A DNA stretch of 64,000 nt from Paenibacillus sp. FSL R10-2734. Its GTDB lineage: Bacteria > Bacillota > Bacilli > Paenibacillales > Paenibacillaceae. The stretch covers positions 1,736,001-1,800,000 of the forward strand of contig NZ_CP150170.1 of assembly GCF_037963865.1 (NCBI RefSeq), written 5' to 3'. The position numbers were made by a program, and so were the translations under genes. Of this stretch, positions 8,241 to 16,465 are shown piece after piece; the first letter of the stretch is position 1; each line of letters starts with the position of its first letter. The notes beneath the pieces were generated by a model. It was given only the letters and a program-made list of their open reading frames with translations. It had not been told where the DNA came from and ran no database searches.

Positions 8241-9434
8241 ATGAGTAGTATTCCCAAAATCGTAATCTTAGGCGCGGGCTATGGGGGTATTTTGACCGCA
8301 CAGCGCTTACAGAAGGCTTTGAACTATAATGAAGCGGATGTCACGCTCGTAAACCGTCACGAGTACCACTATTTTACTACCCATCTACATATGCCTGCGG
8401 CGGGTACGGACAGTATTGAACACACACGGGTGTCTATTTCTAAACTAATCGATGAATTCAAGATCGATCTCGTAAAATCATCTGTTCAGGAAATTCGTAC
8501 CCAGCAAAAAAAGATTATTTTGGAGGATGGTACTCTTTCGTATGACTACCTCGTCATTGCTTTGGGCGGAGAGCCTGAAACATTCGGTATTCCAGGGCTT
8601 GATAAATACGCACTAACAATTCGGAGCATCAACTCCGTTCGTTTGATTCGTGAACATATTGAGTATCAATTCGCGAAGTACAAGAACGAGAATAATGCTC
8701 AGGAGCATATCAATTTCGTTGTCGGTGGTGCCGGCTTTAGCGGAATTGAGTTTGTGGCCGAATTAGCTGACCGTATCCCTGGGTTGTGCAAAGAATTTGA
8801 CGTTGATCCGAGCATGGTAAATATATATAACATAGAGGCTGCGCCAACAGCACTGCCTGGATTTGCTCCTGAACTTGTTGAGTATGCGATGAACTTACTT
8901 ACCAAGAAGGGTGTTACTTTCAAGATGGGCGTTGCTATCAAGGAGTGTCTACCAAACGGTGTAATTCTGGCATCAGGCGAAGAGATTAAAGCTTCTACGA
9001 TTGTCTGGACTGGCGGAATTCGTGGGAATCGTCTGATTGAGGCAGCAGGATTTGAAGCTATGCGTGGACGTGTAAAAGTAGATGAATACTTACGTGCGCC
9101 AAATCAAGAGAATATCTTCATTATTGGAGATGGCTCCTTGATGATTAACCCAGAAGGACGTCCATACCCGCCGACCGCACAAATTGCTATGCAACAGGGA
9201 GAGTGCTGTGCGCATAATTTGGTGGCTGCGATCCGCAATCAACAACCTAAGAAATTTGCATTCAGCAATAAAGGAACTGTAGCTTCACTAGGCAAGGGCC
9301 AAGGGATTGCTGTAGTTGGCAGCAAAACTTACAAGGGCTGGACCGCAGCTCAATTGAAAAAAGTTGTGGATATGCGCTACTTGTTCATTATCGGTGGGAT
9401 TCCGCTGGTGCTGAAAAAAGGAAGATTCTTATAA
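8241..9434 (+). CDS. ndh: Type II NADH:quinone oxidoreductase
   Basis: A 397-residue NDH-2, a peripheral membrane flavoenzyme that passes electrons from NADH to menaquinone without pumping protons. The FAD loop is IVILGAGYGGILTAQRL, the NADH loop is INFVVGGAGFSGIEFVAELA, and the third motif is IFIIGDGSLMINPEGRPYPP followed by TAQIAMQQG, the quinone-site signature of the family. The ATG at 8,241 follows GGAAGGAG and begins with the FAD loop, so I reject a 36-residue upstream extension. The next gene starts two bases after the stop, so the two are co-transcribed. The gap 7,936-8,240 upstream is AT-rich and shows nothing I can name. Confidence 0.92.
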   Translation: MSSIPKIVILGAGYGGILTAQRLQKALNYNEADVTLVNRHEYHYFTTHLHMPAAGTDSIEHTRVSISKLIDEFKIDLVKSSVQEIRTQQKKIILEDGTLSYDYLVIALGGEPETFGIPGLDKYALTIRSINSVRLIREHIEYQFAKYKNENNAQEHINFVVGGAGFSGIEFVAELADRIPGLCKEFDVDPSMVNIYNIEAAPTALPGFAPELVEYAMNLLTKKGVTFKMGVAIKECLPNGVILASGEEIKASTIVWTGGIRGNRLIEAAGFEAMRGRVKVDEYLRAPNQENIFIIGDGSLMINPEGRPYPPTAQIAMQQGECCAHNLVAAIRNQQPKKFAFSNKGTVASLGKGQGIAVVGSKTYKGWTAAQLKKVVDMRYLFIIGGIPLVLKKGRFL

Positions 9435-9435
9435 G

Positions 9436-9702
9436 ATGCGTCACTGCAGCGTGCAGGTGCGTGGACTGTTGACTCGTGAAGAATTGGACCGATATAACGG
9501 ATTGATTGAGGTTGGATCTTATTTAGAGGATCAGAATCAGTACGATCTAGCTTATGTTGTTCAAAAGGAAATTGATCTGCTCATTCTTCCTGGCATTGAA
9601 CGTTTGAAGGAAAAAGGACGGGCTCGTGACCGGGCTACGGCTGAATATTTGGAAAGTCTGCGTGATGATGAAGATGACAGCGAAGAAAATGGGGAAGCAT
9701 GA
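9436..9702 (+). CDS. Small acidic protein co-transcribed with ndh
   Basis: An 88-residue protein of unknown function beginning two bases after the ndh stop, with AAAGGAAG inside the end of ndh as a likely ribosome binding site. It is predicted helical, with a very acidic tail (SLRDDEDDSEENGEA). I do not recognise the family. Tight coupling to ndh suggests a role linked to the dehydrogenase, perhaps expression or stability, but this is inference. A strong terminator follows. Confidence 0.7.
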   Translation: MRHCSVQVRGLLTREELDRYNGLIEVGSYLEDQNQYDLAYVVQKEIDLLILPGIERLKEKGRARDRATAEYLESLRDDEDDSEENGEA

Positions 9703-9737
9703 GCTTCGGTGTCGTTAATTTAATGAATATAGCATTT

Positions 9738-9780
9738 AAAAAGGGTGAGTCTCCATAAGATCTGGAGACTCACCCTTTTT
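9738..9780. terminator. Bidirectional terminator between ndh operon and hemQ
   Basis: AAAAAGGGTGAGTCTCC and its exact complement flank a short loop, with T-runs on both strands. Confidence 0.95.
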
Positions 9781-9781
9781 G

Positions 9782-10534
9782 TTACAGTTTGAGCATTTCC
9801 TCAAAGGATTCGAGCGTCAGCAAATTTCCGACATAAAAAGGTCCGAATTCGCCGTAGCGGGCACTAACTTCGTCAAAGCGCATTTCGTAGACCAACTTCT
9901 TGAATTGCAGCGGATCTTCAGCGAACAGGGTTACGCCCCATTCCCAATCATCAAAACCTACGGAACCAGTAATAACCTGCTTCACCTTACCTGCATAGCC
10001 TCGTCCGATTAATCCGTGAGAAGCCATTAGCTCCCGACGTTTGTTCATATCAAGCATGTACCAGTTATCGGCTAGCTCGCGTTTTTTGTTCATTGGATAG
10101 AAACAAATATGCTTCGCTTGCGGTAAAATAGGTTTTAGACGTGCGATAACATGTGGATTCTGCATAGGGTCGCTACCATCGCTACCCCCCGCAAGGTAGT
10201 TGCTTAATTCCACAATACTTACATAGGAATAAGCTTTAGTTGTATATTGAGCAAAAGCTATTTTGTTAAAGGCTGTCTCAAGCTGGTTCAGATCTTCCAA
10301 GCTTTCACGCAAGAACATCATTACGAAATCTGCCTTCTGGCCAATGATGGAATATACCGCGGTGCTGCCTTCCTTAGCTTCTTCGACAGCGTCCCATTCC
10401 TGCATAAAAGCATGTAATTCTTCTAGAGCAACGGCACGTTCTTCATCATCTGCTGCCGTCCAAGCGGTCCAGTTCAGTGAGCGGAAGTCATGCAAGGCAT
10501 ACCAGCCTTCCAGTGTCATAGCGGCTTCGTTCAT
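9782..10534 (-). CDS. hemQ: Coproheme decarboxylase HemQ
   Basis: A 250-residue member of the chlorite-dismutase-like family that performs the last step of the coproporphyrin-dependent haem route of Gram-positive bacteria, decarboxylating coproheme to haem b with hydrogen peroxide. Recognisable parts are GWYALHDFR near the N-terminus, the ICFYPMNKKRELADNWYML block with the catalytic Tyr, and MASHGLIGRGYAGKV, where the axial His is expected. The C-terminus has FGPFYVG. The start follows AAAGGAGTGAG. It is monocistronic here. A functional chlorite dismutase is unlikely in this lineage. Confidence 0.93.
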   Translation of the reverse strand: MNEAAMTLEGWYALHDFRSLNWTAWTAADDEERAVALEELHAFMQEWDAVEEAKEGSTAVYSIIGQKADFVMMFLRESLEDLNQLETAFNKIAFAQYTTKAYSYVSIVELSNYLAGGSDGSDPMQNPHVIARLKPILPQAKHICFYPMNKKRELADNWYMLDMNKRRELMASHGLIGRGYAGKVKQVITGSVGFDDWEWGVTLFAEDPLQFKKLVYEMRFDEVSARYGEFGPFYVGNLLTLESFEEMLKL

Positions 10535-10550
10535 GATCTCACTCCTTTAA

Positions 10551-10665
10551 AGTTTTACGAAGCATAAGCTCCGCTGAATAACATCGTGTAAAACTTACAT
10601 CGGAAGCATACGCTTGTTTTACGAAGCATAAGCTTCGCTGAATAACATCGTGTAAAACTCGCTAC
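10551..10665. repeat. Two tandem hairpin elements upstream of hemQ
   Basis: Two copies start at 10,551 and 10,616 (period about 64). Each is bounded by GTTTTAC and GTAAAAC, with an inner GAAGC/GCTTC hairpin in the second copy (AAGC/GCTC in the first), and shares CTGAATAACATCGTGTAAAAC. The rest of the 10,535-10,878 gap shows no gene. Confidence 0.8.
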
Positions 10666-10878
10666 GAAGCTCCTGCATCATAGACTATGTATGATTCATT
10701 AATCTATATGCATTGTATCGCAATCAAGTTGCTTAGAGCAAATGATGACATTCCGGCGTAAGAGAAATAGATCTAATTTTGAATAAAGTTCATTGCTTCG
10801 TGACATTTTTTCTAGTAAACTTACTAATAGTTCGTATAAGATGTGCGCTTCTTTATAGAAAGGGGTAGTGACGGTAAG

Positions 10879-11175
10879 ATGGGGTTTATTCCGGTGTTTA
10901 TCCTAACCGTTTTATTCTTTGTGATGATGTTTGGTATTGGATTTATTCTTAACATGTTAATGAAGACAACCTGGTTTCCTGCTTATCTGTTCGTACTAAT
11001 TATTCTACCCGTTGTAATTTATTCCATTTGGGATAGAAGTGCATTGACACTCTGGGAGCATCTTTCTAGCTTCCATTTCGTTGATTACCTAACAGGTGTC
11101 GCTGGTCTAGCAGGTGCCATTCTGAGTGGGTGGACGATTCAGAAGCTTCGTTTTGGTGGTTATAAAATGTTTTGA
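10879..11175 (+). CDS. yuiB: YuiB-like small membrane protein
   Basis: A 98-residue membrane protein with three hydrophobic segments (about residues 4-25, 31-48 and 65-85). The opening MGFIPVFILTVLFFVMMFGI followed by GFILNMLMKTTW resembles B. subtilis YuiB, a putative membrane protein of about 105 residues in the yuiA-yuiB-yumB neighbourhood. Function is unknown. I chose ATG 10,879 because it matches the family start; AAGGGG lies about 14 bases upstream, which is long, and an in-frame GTG at 10,843 is possible. A hairpin terminator follows. Confidence 0.7.
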   Translation: MGFIPVFILTVLFFVMMFGIGFILNMLMKTTWFPAYLFVLIILPVVIYSIWDRSALTLWEHLSSFHFVDYLTGVAGLAGAILSGWTIQKLRFGGYKMF

Positions 11176-11183
11176 ATATATTT

Positions 11184-11245
11184 ACGAGAAACGGATACCT
11201 TCCTCCTTAGAGGACAGCGAAGCCGTTTCTTCTTGTTTAATAGAG
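11184..11245 (+). terminator. Probable terminator after the yuiB-like gene
   Basis: AGAAACGG and CCGTTTCT pair around a loop, followed by TCTTGTTT. Confidence 0.6.
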
Positions 11246-11378
11246 GTAGATATTCGTAAGGAAAAGCTGATTATAGCGAAAAGAGTCGGAATTGGTAGTT
11301 TATTTACATTTCCGGCGGCGTTTTTTATGGTAGAATAGAATCCTGTATGAATTCGTGAAAACAAGGGGGGATCCGTAG

Positions 11379-12917
11379 ATGCGCATGAGTAACTTACATC
11401 ATTTCACCGAACATCATCGGTACTGCGTTTCCCGCGAATTTGGTCTTAGTGTTATAGATGGACGTATGCTTAGCTCTGTGTATCAACCTATGGTAGGGGC
11501 TTTTGCAATCAGTTTCTATCGCTTGCTGGTTGAACATGTGCCAGCGGATAGCATTGGCTATTCTGGAGTGGAGCAACAGCGCAGGCTATTTATGACGCTA
11601 GGCGTTGAACCGAATGAGAAAGGCCGCAAATATTTAATAGATCAGGCTTCCCGGTTAGAAGCAGTAGGTCTGCTGCAGACCTGCCGAATTTATGTGCCGG
11701 AAACCGATGATTACTTATATGAATATGAGCTAATGCCGCCGCTATCACCAGCTGACTTTTTTGCTACTCAGCATTTGACATTGCTGTTACGTGATAAGAT
11801 TGGCAAATTTGCTGTGCTGTCCTTACGGGAACAATTCTGGAATCGAGAGCCAGAAGAGTGGAGTCGCAGATCTATAGGCAAAGAGAATATATCCGTGCCA
11901 TTTTACGATATTTTTCAACTCAATACACATGTCATTGATTATGAGCTGGAGCAGGCACTTGCAGAAGTAGCCTCTGTGCGGCAGCCTGGTATGCGTGAAT
12001 CTGGAGATCAAGCGATCGGATATAGTGATATTATTTTGCGTTTTCCACGGGAGTCTGTGAACCGGGCTCATGTAGAAAAACTTCGTTTTGACCATACTCA
12101 AATGGGTGTTATTAACTATGTAGCTCATAAGTATGAACTTAGTCCTCAGGACTTATGTCGTTTGCTGGATGAGGATGGTGTATTCTCACCGGAAGGCGAG
12201 GTAATACTGGATGCACTGCAATATAAGGCGAGCCAGCATTTCAGGCAAGATATGAAACGACAAGAAAAGCGTGAAATTGCAGCTGCCAAGGTTGTGTCCA
12301 TCCGTTCCAGTGCCGCTGAAGAGAATGATGATTCAATAGCACCACCGGAGCAATCTGTAGAGATGGAGTATTATGTAGAAGTACCACCACAATTTTTGTC
12401 CAAATGCGACATTCACCAATATAATATGATGCTGCGGAACGAACCTTATACGCGGCTGCTTCAAACCTTTTTCCCAGGTACAGTACCTAGTCATTTAATG
12501 GATATGTTCGAGAAGATAGATTTGAACTATAAGCTAAGTGGTGAAGTAATTAACGTCCTCATTCATTATTTAATGACCATGGTAGCCTCAGGTGGAGAAC
12601 AGCGAATGAACCGCAATTTTGTAGAGGCCATCGCCTCCAATATGCTGGTTAAACAAGTGAATACCTACGAGAAGGCTGTAAAATATATTAGGGATCAGTC
12701 CAAAGTGAAAGGCAAGGGAGCCACAGCTAACACTACGTCAGGATCTCGATCACGTTCATATGCCAAAAATACAGGCAGATCTGCTAAACCGGAAATCCCA
12801 ATTGTGCTGGATGATGGAAGTGCGGGAACGGTATCGGAAGAGGAATTCGCGGCGATGATGAAGAAAGCGGCAGAAATTAAGGCCAACAAGAAAAAAGGCG
12901 TTTCCCAAGCGCCGTAA
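11379..12917 (+). CDS. dnaB: Replication initiation and membrane attachment protein DnaB
   Basis: A 512-residue DnaB of the Firmicute type (not the helicase), which with DnaD and DnaI loads the replicative helicase at oriC and PriA-dependent sites. Two DnaB/DnaD-type helical domains are visible: an N-terminal winged-helix part with VIDGRMLSSVYQPMVGAFAI, and a second part near residues 340-450 ending YEKAVKYIRDQSKVKGKG, a typical DnaD-like YxxxIRxxW-equivalent region. The tail is basic, Ser-rich and disordered. AAGGGGGGA precedes the ATG. It is followed by dnaI after 18 bases, the standard order. Confidence 0.93.
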   Translation: MRMSNLHHFTEHHRYCVSREFGLSVIDGRMLSSVYQPMVGAFAISFYRLLVEHVPADSIGYSGVEQQRRLFMTLGVEPNEKGRKYLIDQASRLEAVGLLQTCRIYVPETDDYLYEYELMPPLSPADFFATQHLTLLLRDKIGKFAVLSLREQFWNREPEEWSRRSIGKENISVPFYDIFQLNTHVIDYELEQALAEVASVRQPGMRESGDQAIGYSDIILRFPRESVNRAHVEKLRFDHTQMGVINYVAHKYELSPQDLCRLLDEDGVFSPEGEVILDALQYKASQHFRQDMKRQEKREIAAAKVVSIRSSAAEENDDSIAPPEQSVEMEYYVEVPPQFLSKCDIHQYNMMLRNEPYTRLLQTFFPGTVPSHLMDMFEKIDLNYKLSGEVINVLIHYLMTMVASGGEQRMNRNFVEAIASNMLVKQVNTYEKAVKYIRDQSKVKGKGATANTTSGSRSRSYAKNTGRSAKPEIPIVLDDGSAGTVSEEEFAAMMKKAAEIKANKKKGVSQAP

Positions 12918-12935
12918 AGAAAAAGAGGTGGAACT

Positions 12936-13892
12936 ATGGAGTCTATGGGCGATGTACTTCGTTCGATCAACAATCCAACTCTACGACAGCGTCAACGCGA
13001 TCTTGAACAGGGATTATTCAATCATCCACTTGTGAAAGCATTGCAGTCCGAACATCCTGAGCTGGACGATTCGCGACTGCGGCTTCATCTGCCCCGCCTG
13101 TATCAATATGTAGAGGAAAGCCGCAACTGTGCGAACTGTCCAGGTCTAGAGAAATGCCCGAATGATTTCCCCGGTCACTTTAGCAAGCTTACGGTAGAGA
13201 GCGTGAATGGTTCGGCGGACTTATATGAACGCAAGACGGCATGCCGTCTTAAAGTAGCACAGGACAATCAGGATAACATCCGCAAACGTATCCGTAGCTT
13301 TTATGTGGACGAGCGTGTGCTTAATGGCGGTTATGATGAAATAGATATTATGGGTAAGGATCCACGCCGAGTTTCGGCGGTTAATAAAATATTTGATTAT
13401 ATTACGAGCGTGAAAGAGGAAGGTCTGACCTCGCGCGGGATTTATTTACATGGAACCTTCGGAACAGGCAAAACGTTTCTGATGTGTTACTTGCTTCATG
13501 AGCTTGCTGTTACTGGGTATACTGGAGTTATCGTATATATGCCAGACTTTATCGAGGATCTGAAATCGATCATGATGGACGGCCAGAAGATGAAGGAAAC
13601 CGTGGATACGATGAAAAACTGCGATTTACTCATTTTTGACGATATCGGTGCTGAGAATTTGAATCCTTGGGCGCGTGATCATGTGCTTGGTGCGATTCTA
13701 AATTATCGAATGAACCGTAAACCAACCTTCTATACCTCAAATTATCCGCTCGATGGCTTGGAGAAACATCTTAGCTTTACAAGTAAGGATGGCGAGGAAA
13801 TTTATAAAGGCCAACGTTTGATGGATCGTATTGCTCCTTTTGTGGATGTTATTCCACTACATGGGGAGAACCAACGGGGTACTAATAGATAA
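12936..13892 (+). CDS. dnaI: Helicase loader DnaI
   Basis: A 318-residue AAA+ ATPase that delivers the hexameric helicase onto DNA during initiation. The N-terminal zinc-binding domain is seen as NCANCPGLEKCPNDFPGHF. The AAA+ core has Walker A (GTFGTGKTF, near residue 180), Walker B (LLIFDDIGAE) and a sensor-1 like FYTSNYPL, with an arginine-finger region near QRLMDRIAP. AGAGGTGG lies upstream. It forms an operon with dnaB. No terminator is obvious; downstream is a 477-base gap of repeats and then an insertion sequence. Confidence 0.95.
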   Translation: MESMGDVLRSINNPTLRQRQRDLEQGLFNHPLVKALQSEHPELDDSRLRLHLPRLYQYVEESRNCANCPGLEKCPNDFPGHFSKLTVESVNGSADLYERKTACRLKVAQDNQDNIRKRIRSFYVDERVLNGGYDEIDIMGKDPRRVSAVNKIFDYITSVKEEGLTSRGIYLHGTFGTGKTFLMCYLLHELAVTGYTGVIVYMPDFIEDLKSIMMDGQKMKETVDTMKNCDLLIFDDIGAENLNPWARDHVLGAILNYRMNRKPTFYTSNYPLDGLEKHLSFTSKDGEEIYKGQRLMDRIAPFVDVIPLHGENQRGTNR

Positions 13893-13940
13893 CTAGTCGG
13901 TTCCATCGTCTGACGTAATGCCTATGAAAGATAATTACGG

Positions 13941-14060
13941 AAAATCTCCCTGATATTCAACTGATTCGGTAGCTAATACAGAAATTACTCCGATTTTTAG
14001 GGAGGAATTCCCTGATTCTATTCGATTAAAGCGATTATCGGTTATAATCAGGGAGATTTT
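13941..14060. repeat. Inverted repeat element downstream of dnaI
   Basis: AAAATCTCCCTGAT (13,941-13,954) and its exact complement (14,047-14,060) bracket a smaller palindrome, GGGAGGAATTCCC. Further on, GCCTGCAAATGTRCAG occurs twice (14,176-14,245). I see no gene in 13,893-14,303. Confidence 0.7.
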
Positions 14061-14369
14061 CCCTAATTTCTCACAAAAAACTTCCATGTGCCTACGGCTC
14101 ACATCCCAGAATATGAAATCTTATCCCCTTTCATTCGTCCTTTCCGGTGCGTAACTCTCGCTGGAATTGAGAAGCCTGCAAATGTACAGCTTTTTAAGCG
14201 GATATCTGCTTCATGAAGTCCAAAGCCTGCAAATGTGCAGGAATCTCTTTGTTTATGACTCGAAAGCTTCTTCAGGAGAAGAAATAACTGCTGATTCTCC
14301 TAGGCCCCCTAATTAAACTGGAGTCTTTACACCCAATAATCTAAACTTAAGTTAAAGGAGTGATCCAGT

Positions 14370-14690
14370 ATGGGAAAAAGGTTGAATAAAGAAACGCAGC
14401 TTAACATCGTTAAAGAAGCGTTGGCTGGTATTAAGGTGGGGGTATTGGCTCGCATGTATGACATCCATCCTGAAACCATTCGTAGTTGGATAAGAGATCA
14501 TCGTGACTTCATCCCTGCTGAAGAGATTCCGTTTGCTGACGAGCACCTCCAGGAGCTACAACGGCTGCAAGAGGTCGAACAGCGGTACGAAAAGGCGGTT
14601 AAGGTGCTCGGGGAGAGGGAACTCGAGCTTGAAATCTTACGAGAACTGCTAAAAAAGCAAGCCCCCGCTTATCTGAAAAACTCGAAGTAG
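14370..14690 (+). CDS. IS3-family transposase, OrfA
   Basis: A 106-residue OrfA with an N-terminal helix-turn-helix of the transposase_8/InsE type (KRLNKETQLNIVKEALAG then MYDIHPETIRSWIRDHR) that recognises the IS ends, followed by a leucine-rich coiled coil (residues about 60-100, ERELELEILRELLKK) for multimerisation. The start follows AAAGGAGTG. The slippery heptamer A AAA AAG at 14,651-14,657 is in the correct phase near the end, so some ribosomes should shift to frame -1 and make the OrfAB transposase. Confidence 0.92.
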   Translation: MGKRLNKETQLNIVKEALAGIKVGVLARMYDIHPETIRSWIRDHRDFIPAEEIPFADEHLQELQRLQEVEQRYEKAVKVLGERELELEILRELLKKQAPAYLKNSK

Positions 14691-14737
14691 CAGAACCATT
14701 TATTAAGCGGGGAGAACCAGTAGCAGTGGTTCTGCGC
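14651..14737 (+). promoter_or_regulatory. Programmed -1 frameshift signal of the IS
   Basis: Heptamer AAAAAAG at 14,651-14,657 is read A AAA AAG. Downstream CCCCGCTT (14,663-14,670) can pair with AAGCGGGG (14,704-14,711), and GCAGAACCA (14,690-14,698) with TGGTTCTGC (14,728-14,736). The two stems interleave, which permits a pseudoknot. Confidence 0.7.
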
Positions 14738-15622
14738 ATCTTAGGCATTTCGGAATCCACCTATTATGACCGCAAAAAAAGAGCGAATGTTGCACCATCT
14801 GAACGCCCTACAAGAGGCCGACGTGGCCGTCCAGTGCCCGGATACTCTTATACGTATGAGGGCGAACGCATATGCGACGAACAGATAAATCAATGGCTTC
14901 TTGAACTGATTGAAGGTGAAGAGTATGTTTACGGCTACAAACTTCTCGCAAAATGTATTCAGGATAAATACAACGTGAAACTAAATAAAAAGAAGTCTTA
15001 CCGGTTATGTGACGAGCTAGGCATTCTTCAAAAACCACGCCAGCGAGTCCAGTCACATCCGCGTAGACTGCCGAGAAACCGTATCGTTACAAGCTCTAAT
15101 CAACTCTGGCAAATGGATATTAAGTACGGCTACGTCAGTGGTTTGGAGCGTTTCTTTTTTGTGCTCAGTATCATTGATGTGTTTGATCGCGTTGTTGTCA
15201 AACAGTACAGAGGGCCCGCTTGTGAAGCTAAGCACGCCGTTCAGACGCTTTGTTACGCCCTTCAGAGTCGGATAACAGCAGGTGAAGAGATACCTACGAT
15301 TCGTACAGATAACGGCCCTCAATTCACCAGTAAACTATTTGGAGATATGTGCGAGAGCCTAGATATTATCCATGAGCGCATACCCCCAAGGACACCAAAT
15401 ATGAATGCCTACATTGAGTCTTTCCATAGTTTGATGGAACGCGATCTGTTCCGTATAAGGGACTTTAGGACATTTGAAGAGGCCTATGAATCGCTTGACC
15501 AGTACATGGATTTCTACAATAACCGAAAAATGCACGGTAGTTTAAAATCGAAACCTCCAGCCGTGTTTTCAGCGTGGGTTAAAACACTAGAGGATTCTTC
15601 AGCATTTCATAGAGCGATGTAA
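14726..15622 (+). CDS. IS3-family transposase, OrfB (integrase catalytic part)
   Basis: The 298-residue part carries the DDE integrase core: first Asp in QMDIKYGYV, second in RTDNGPQF, and Glu in AYIESFHSLMERD. An HTH_21-like segment precedes it (GYKLLAKCIQ...RLCDELGI). The frame is open upstream of its first GTG back to the slippery site at 14,651, so the functional product is most likely the OrfAB fusion, not a separate OrfB. A GGGG-bearing stem (14,663-14,670 with 14,704-14,711) could stimulate the shift. All three catalytic residues are present, so the element may be active. Confidence 0.92.
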   Translation: MVLRILGISESTYYDRKKRANVAPSERPTRGRRGRPVPGYSYTYEGERICDEQINQWLLELIEGEEYVYGYKLLAKCIQDKYNVKLNKKKSYRLCDELGILQKPRQRVQSHPRRLPRNRIVTSSNQLWQMDIKYGYVSGLERFFFVLSIIDVFDRVVVKQYRGPACEAKHAVQTLCYALQSRITAGEEIPTIRTDNGPQFTSKLFGDMCESLDIIHERIPPRTPNMNAYIESFHSLMERDLFRIRDFRTFEEAYESLDQYMDFYNNRKMHGSLKSKPPAVFSAWVKTLEDSSAFHRAM

Positions 15623-15880
15623 TTGCTCGAAAGAAAGAGTAATTCTACGTCTGCAGTATTTTTGGTGGACAGGACTCCGGATTAAGGGGGTCTAGCCGGA
15701 TTTGCAGGAATTTATACTCCACTCCTCCGCGTATCCTTAAAAGATGTACTTTTGCAGGTTTATTCACCGTGCATCAACTGTATCAACGGGGATCGTTACT
15801 GCTTAGGCAACCATCAAACGAGTAGCTTCTTTAAGACACATCGTGCCGCTTACACCTTTGATCAAGCCTTGCATTTACGT

Positions 15881-15937
15881 AAAAGAAGAGGCTGTCCCAT
15901 AAGTAGCATTCACTACTTTTGAGACAGCCTCTTTTAT
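15881..15937. terminator. Terminator downstream of the yqzM-like gene
   Basis: AAAAGAAGAGGCTGTC pairs with GACAGCCTCTTTT. It probably serves the minus-strand YqzM-like gene. The stretch 15,700-15,880 shows no gene. Confidence 0.8.
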
Positions 15938-15952
15938 TACGCGATGATTCCC

Positions 15953-16108
15953 TTACTCCGAAATGAACTTAATGATAACCATGCCGAAAAAGACAACAGT
16001 CATAAATGCGGTCATTCCGAAAAATCCATTCATTAAATCGCCTAGATCATTGCGGGGTTCTTCGTTGATATGTTCTCGTGGGTCCCGTGCTTGCGCGTTG
16101 ACATCCAT
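15953..16108 (-). CDS. yqzM: YqzM-like small membrane peptide
   Basis: A 51-residue protein with a hydrophilic N-terminal half (DVNAQARDPREHINEEPRND) and one C-terminal membrane helix (FGMTAFMTVVFFGMVIIKFI). A very strong TAAGGAGG site lies eight bases before the ATG, which supports translation. Size and layout resemble the YqzM family of Bacillus (about 44 residues, ND...G..F then a single helix). The function of that family is unknown. It lies between the IS and trxA, transcribed away from trxA. Confidence 0.65.
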   Translation of the reverse strand: MDVNAQARDPREHINEEPRNDLGDLMNGFFGMTAFMTVVFFGMVIIKFISE

Positions 16109-16291
16109 AGTTTCTGCCTCCTTACAGGGACAATGCCTGTATAGTTAAGATGCAAATTAAGTTGACTATTATGAAATAAGTCATTGACATTTAATGCGCT
16201 TTCTTTAAGTATACCGAAAGGCAAGGGAGAATGTAAAGGAAAGAGTAATATAAAAAAATTAGCTTGAAAGCAATATAATTGCACGTGATAT

Positions 16292-16321
16292 TTCACATAT
16301 CCCTCAAAGATATGTTATACT
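16292..16321 (+). promoter_or_regulatory. Candidate sigma-A promoter of trxA
   Basis: TTCACA and TATACT are separated by 18 bases, 145 bases upstream of trxA. Nothing else is recognised in 16,109-16,465. Confidence 0.55.
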
Positions 16322-16465
16322 GGAAATGTGTCGGTAAGTGGTAATTTGGTTATCATATTACATGAAACAATTTATTAACTTATATTTTCGGAGCAGCTTC
16401 CATAAACTAAGCTTTGGCTTGGAATTGAGTATTGCTTCGTAAAACTTTAGAGGAGGAACAATATC

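Larger units (their letters stand above)
14304..15691 (+). mobile_element. IS3-family insertion sequence, apparently intact
   Basis: The element has two reading frames in the -1 arrangement typical of IS3. The ends are imperfect inverted repeats: GCCCCCTAATTAAACTGGAG on the left and, read inwards, ACCCCCTTAATCCGGAGTC on the right. Both outer edges abut CTAG (14,300-14,303 and 15,692-15,695), a possible 4-bp target duplication, though CTAG is itself palindromic. The exact outermost base is uncertain because the first position of the two ends differs. It sits in repeat-rich DNA between dnaI and the yqzM-like gene and disrupts no obvious gene. Confidence 0.85.

Noticed and set aside
9782..10534. 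Chlorite dismutase function
   Set aside because: Firmicute members of this family with these motifs are HemQ coproheme decarboxylases; no perchlorate reduction genes are present.
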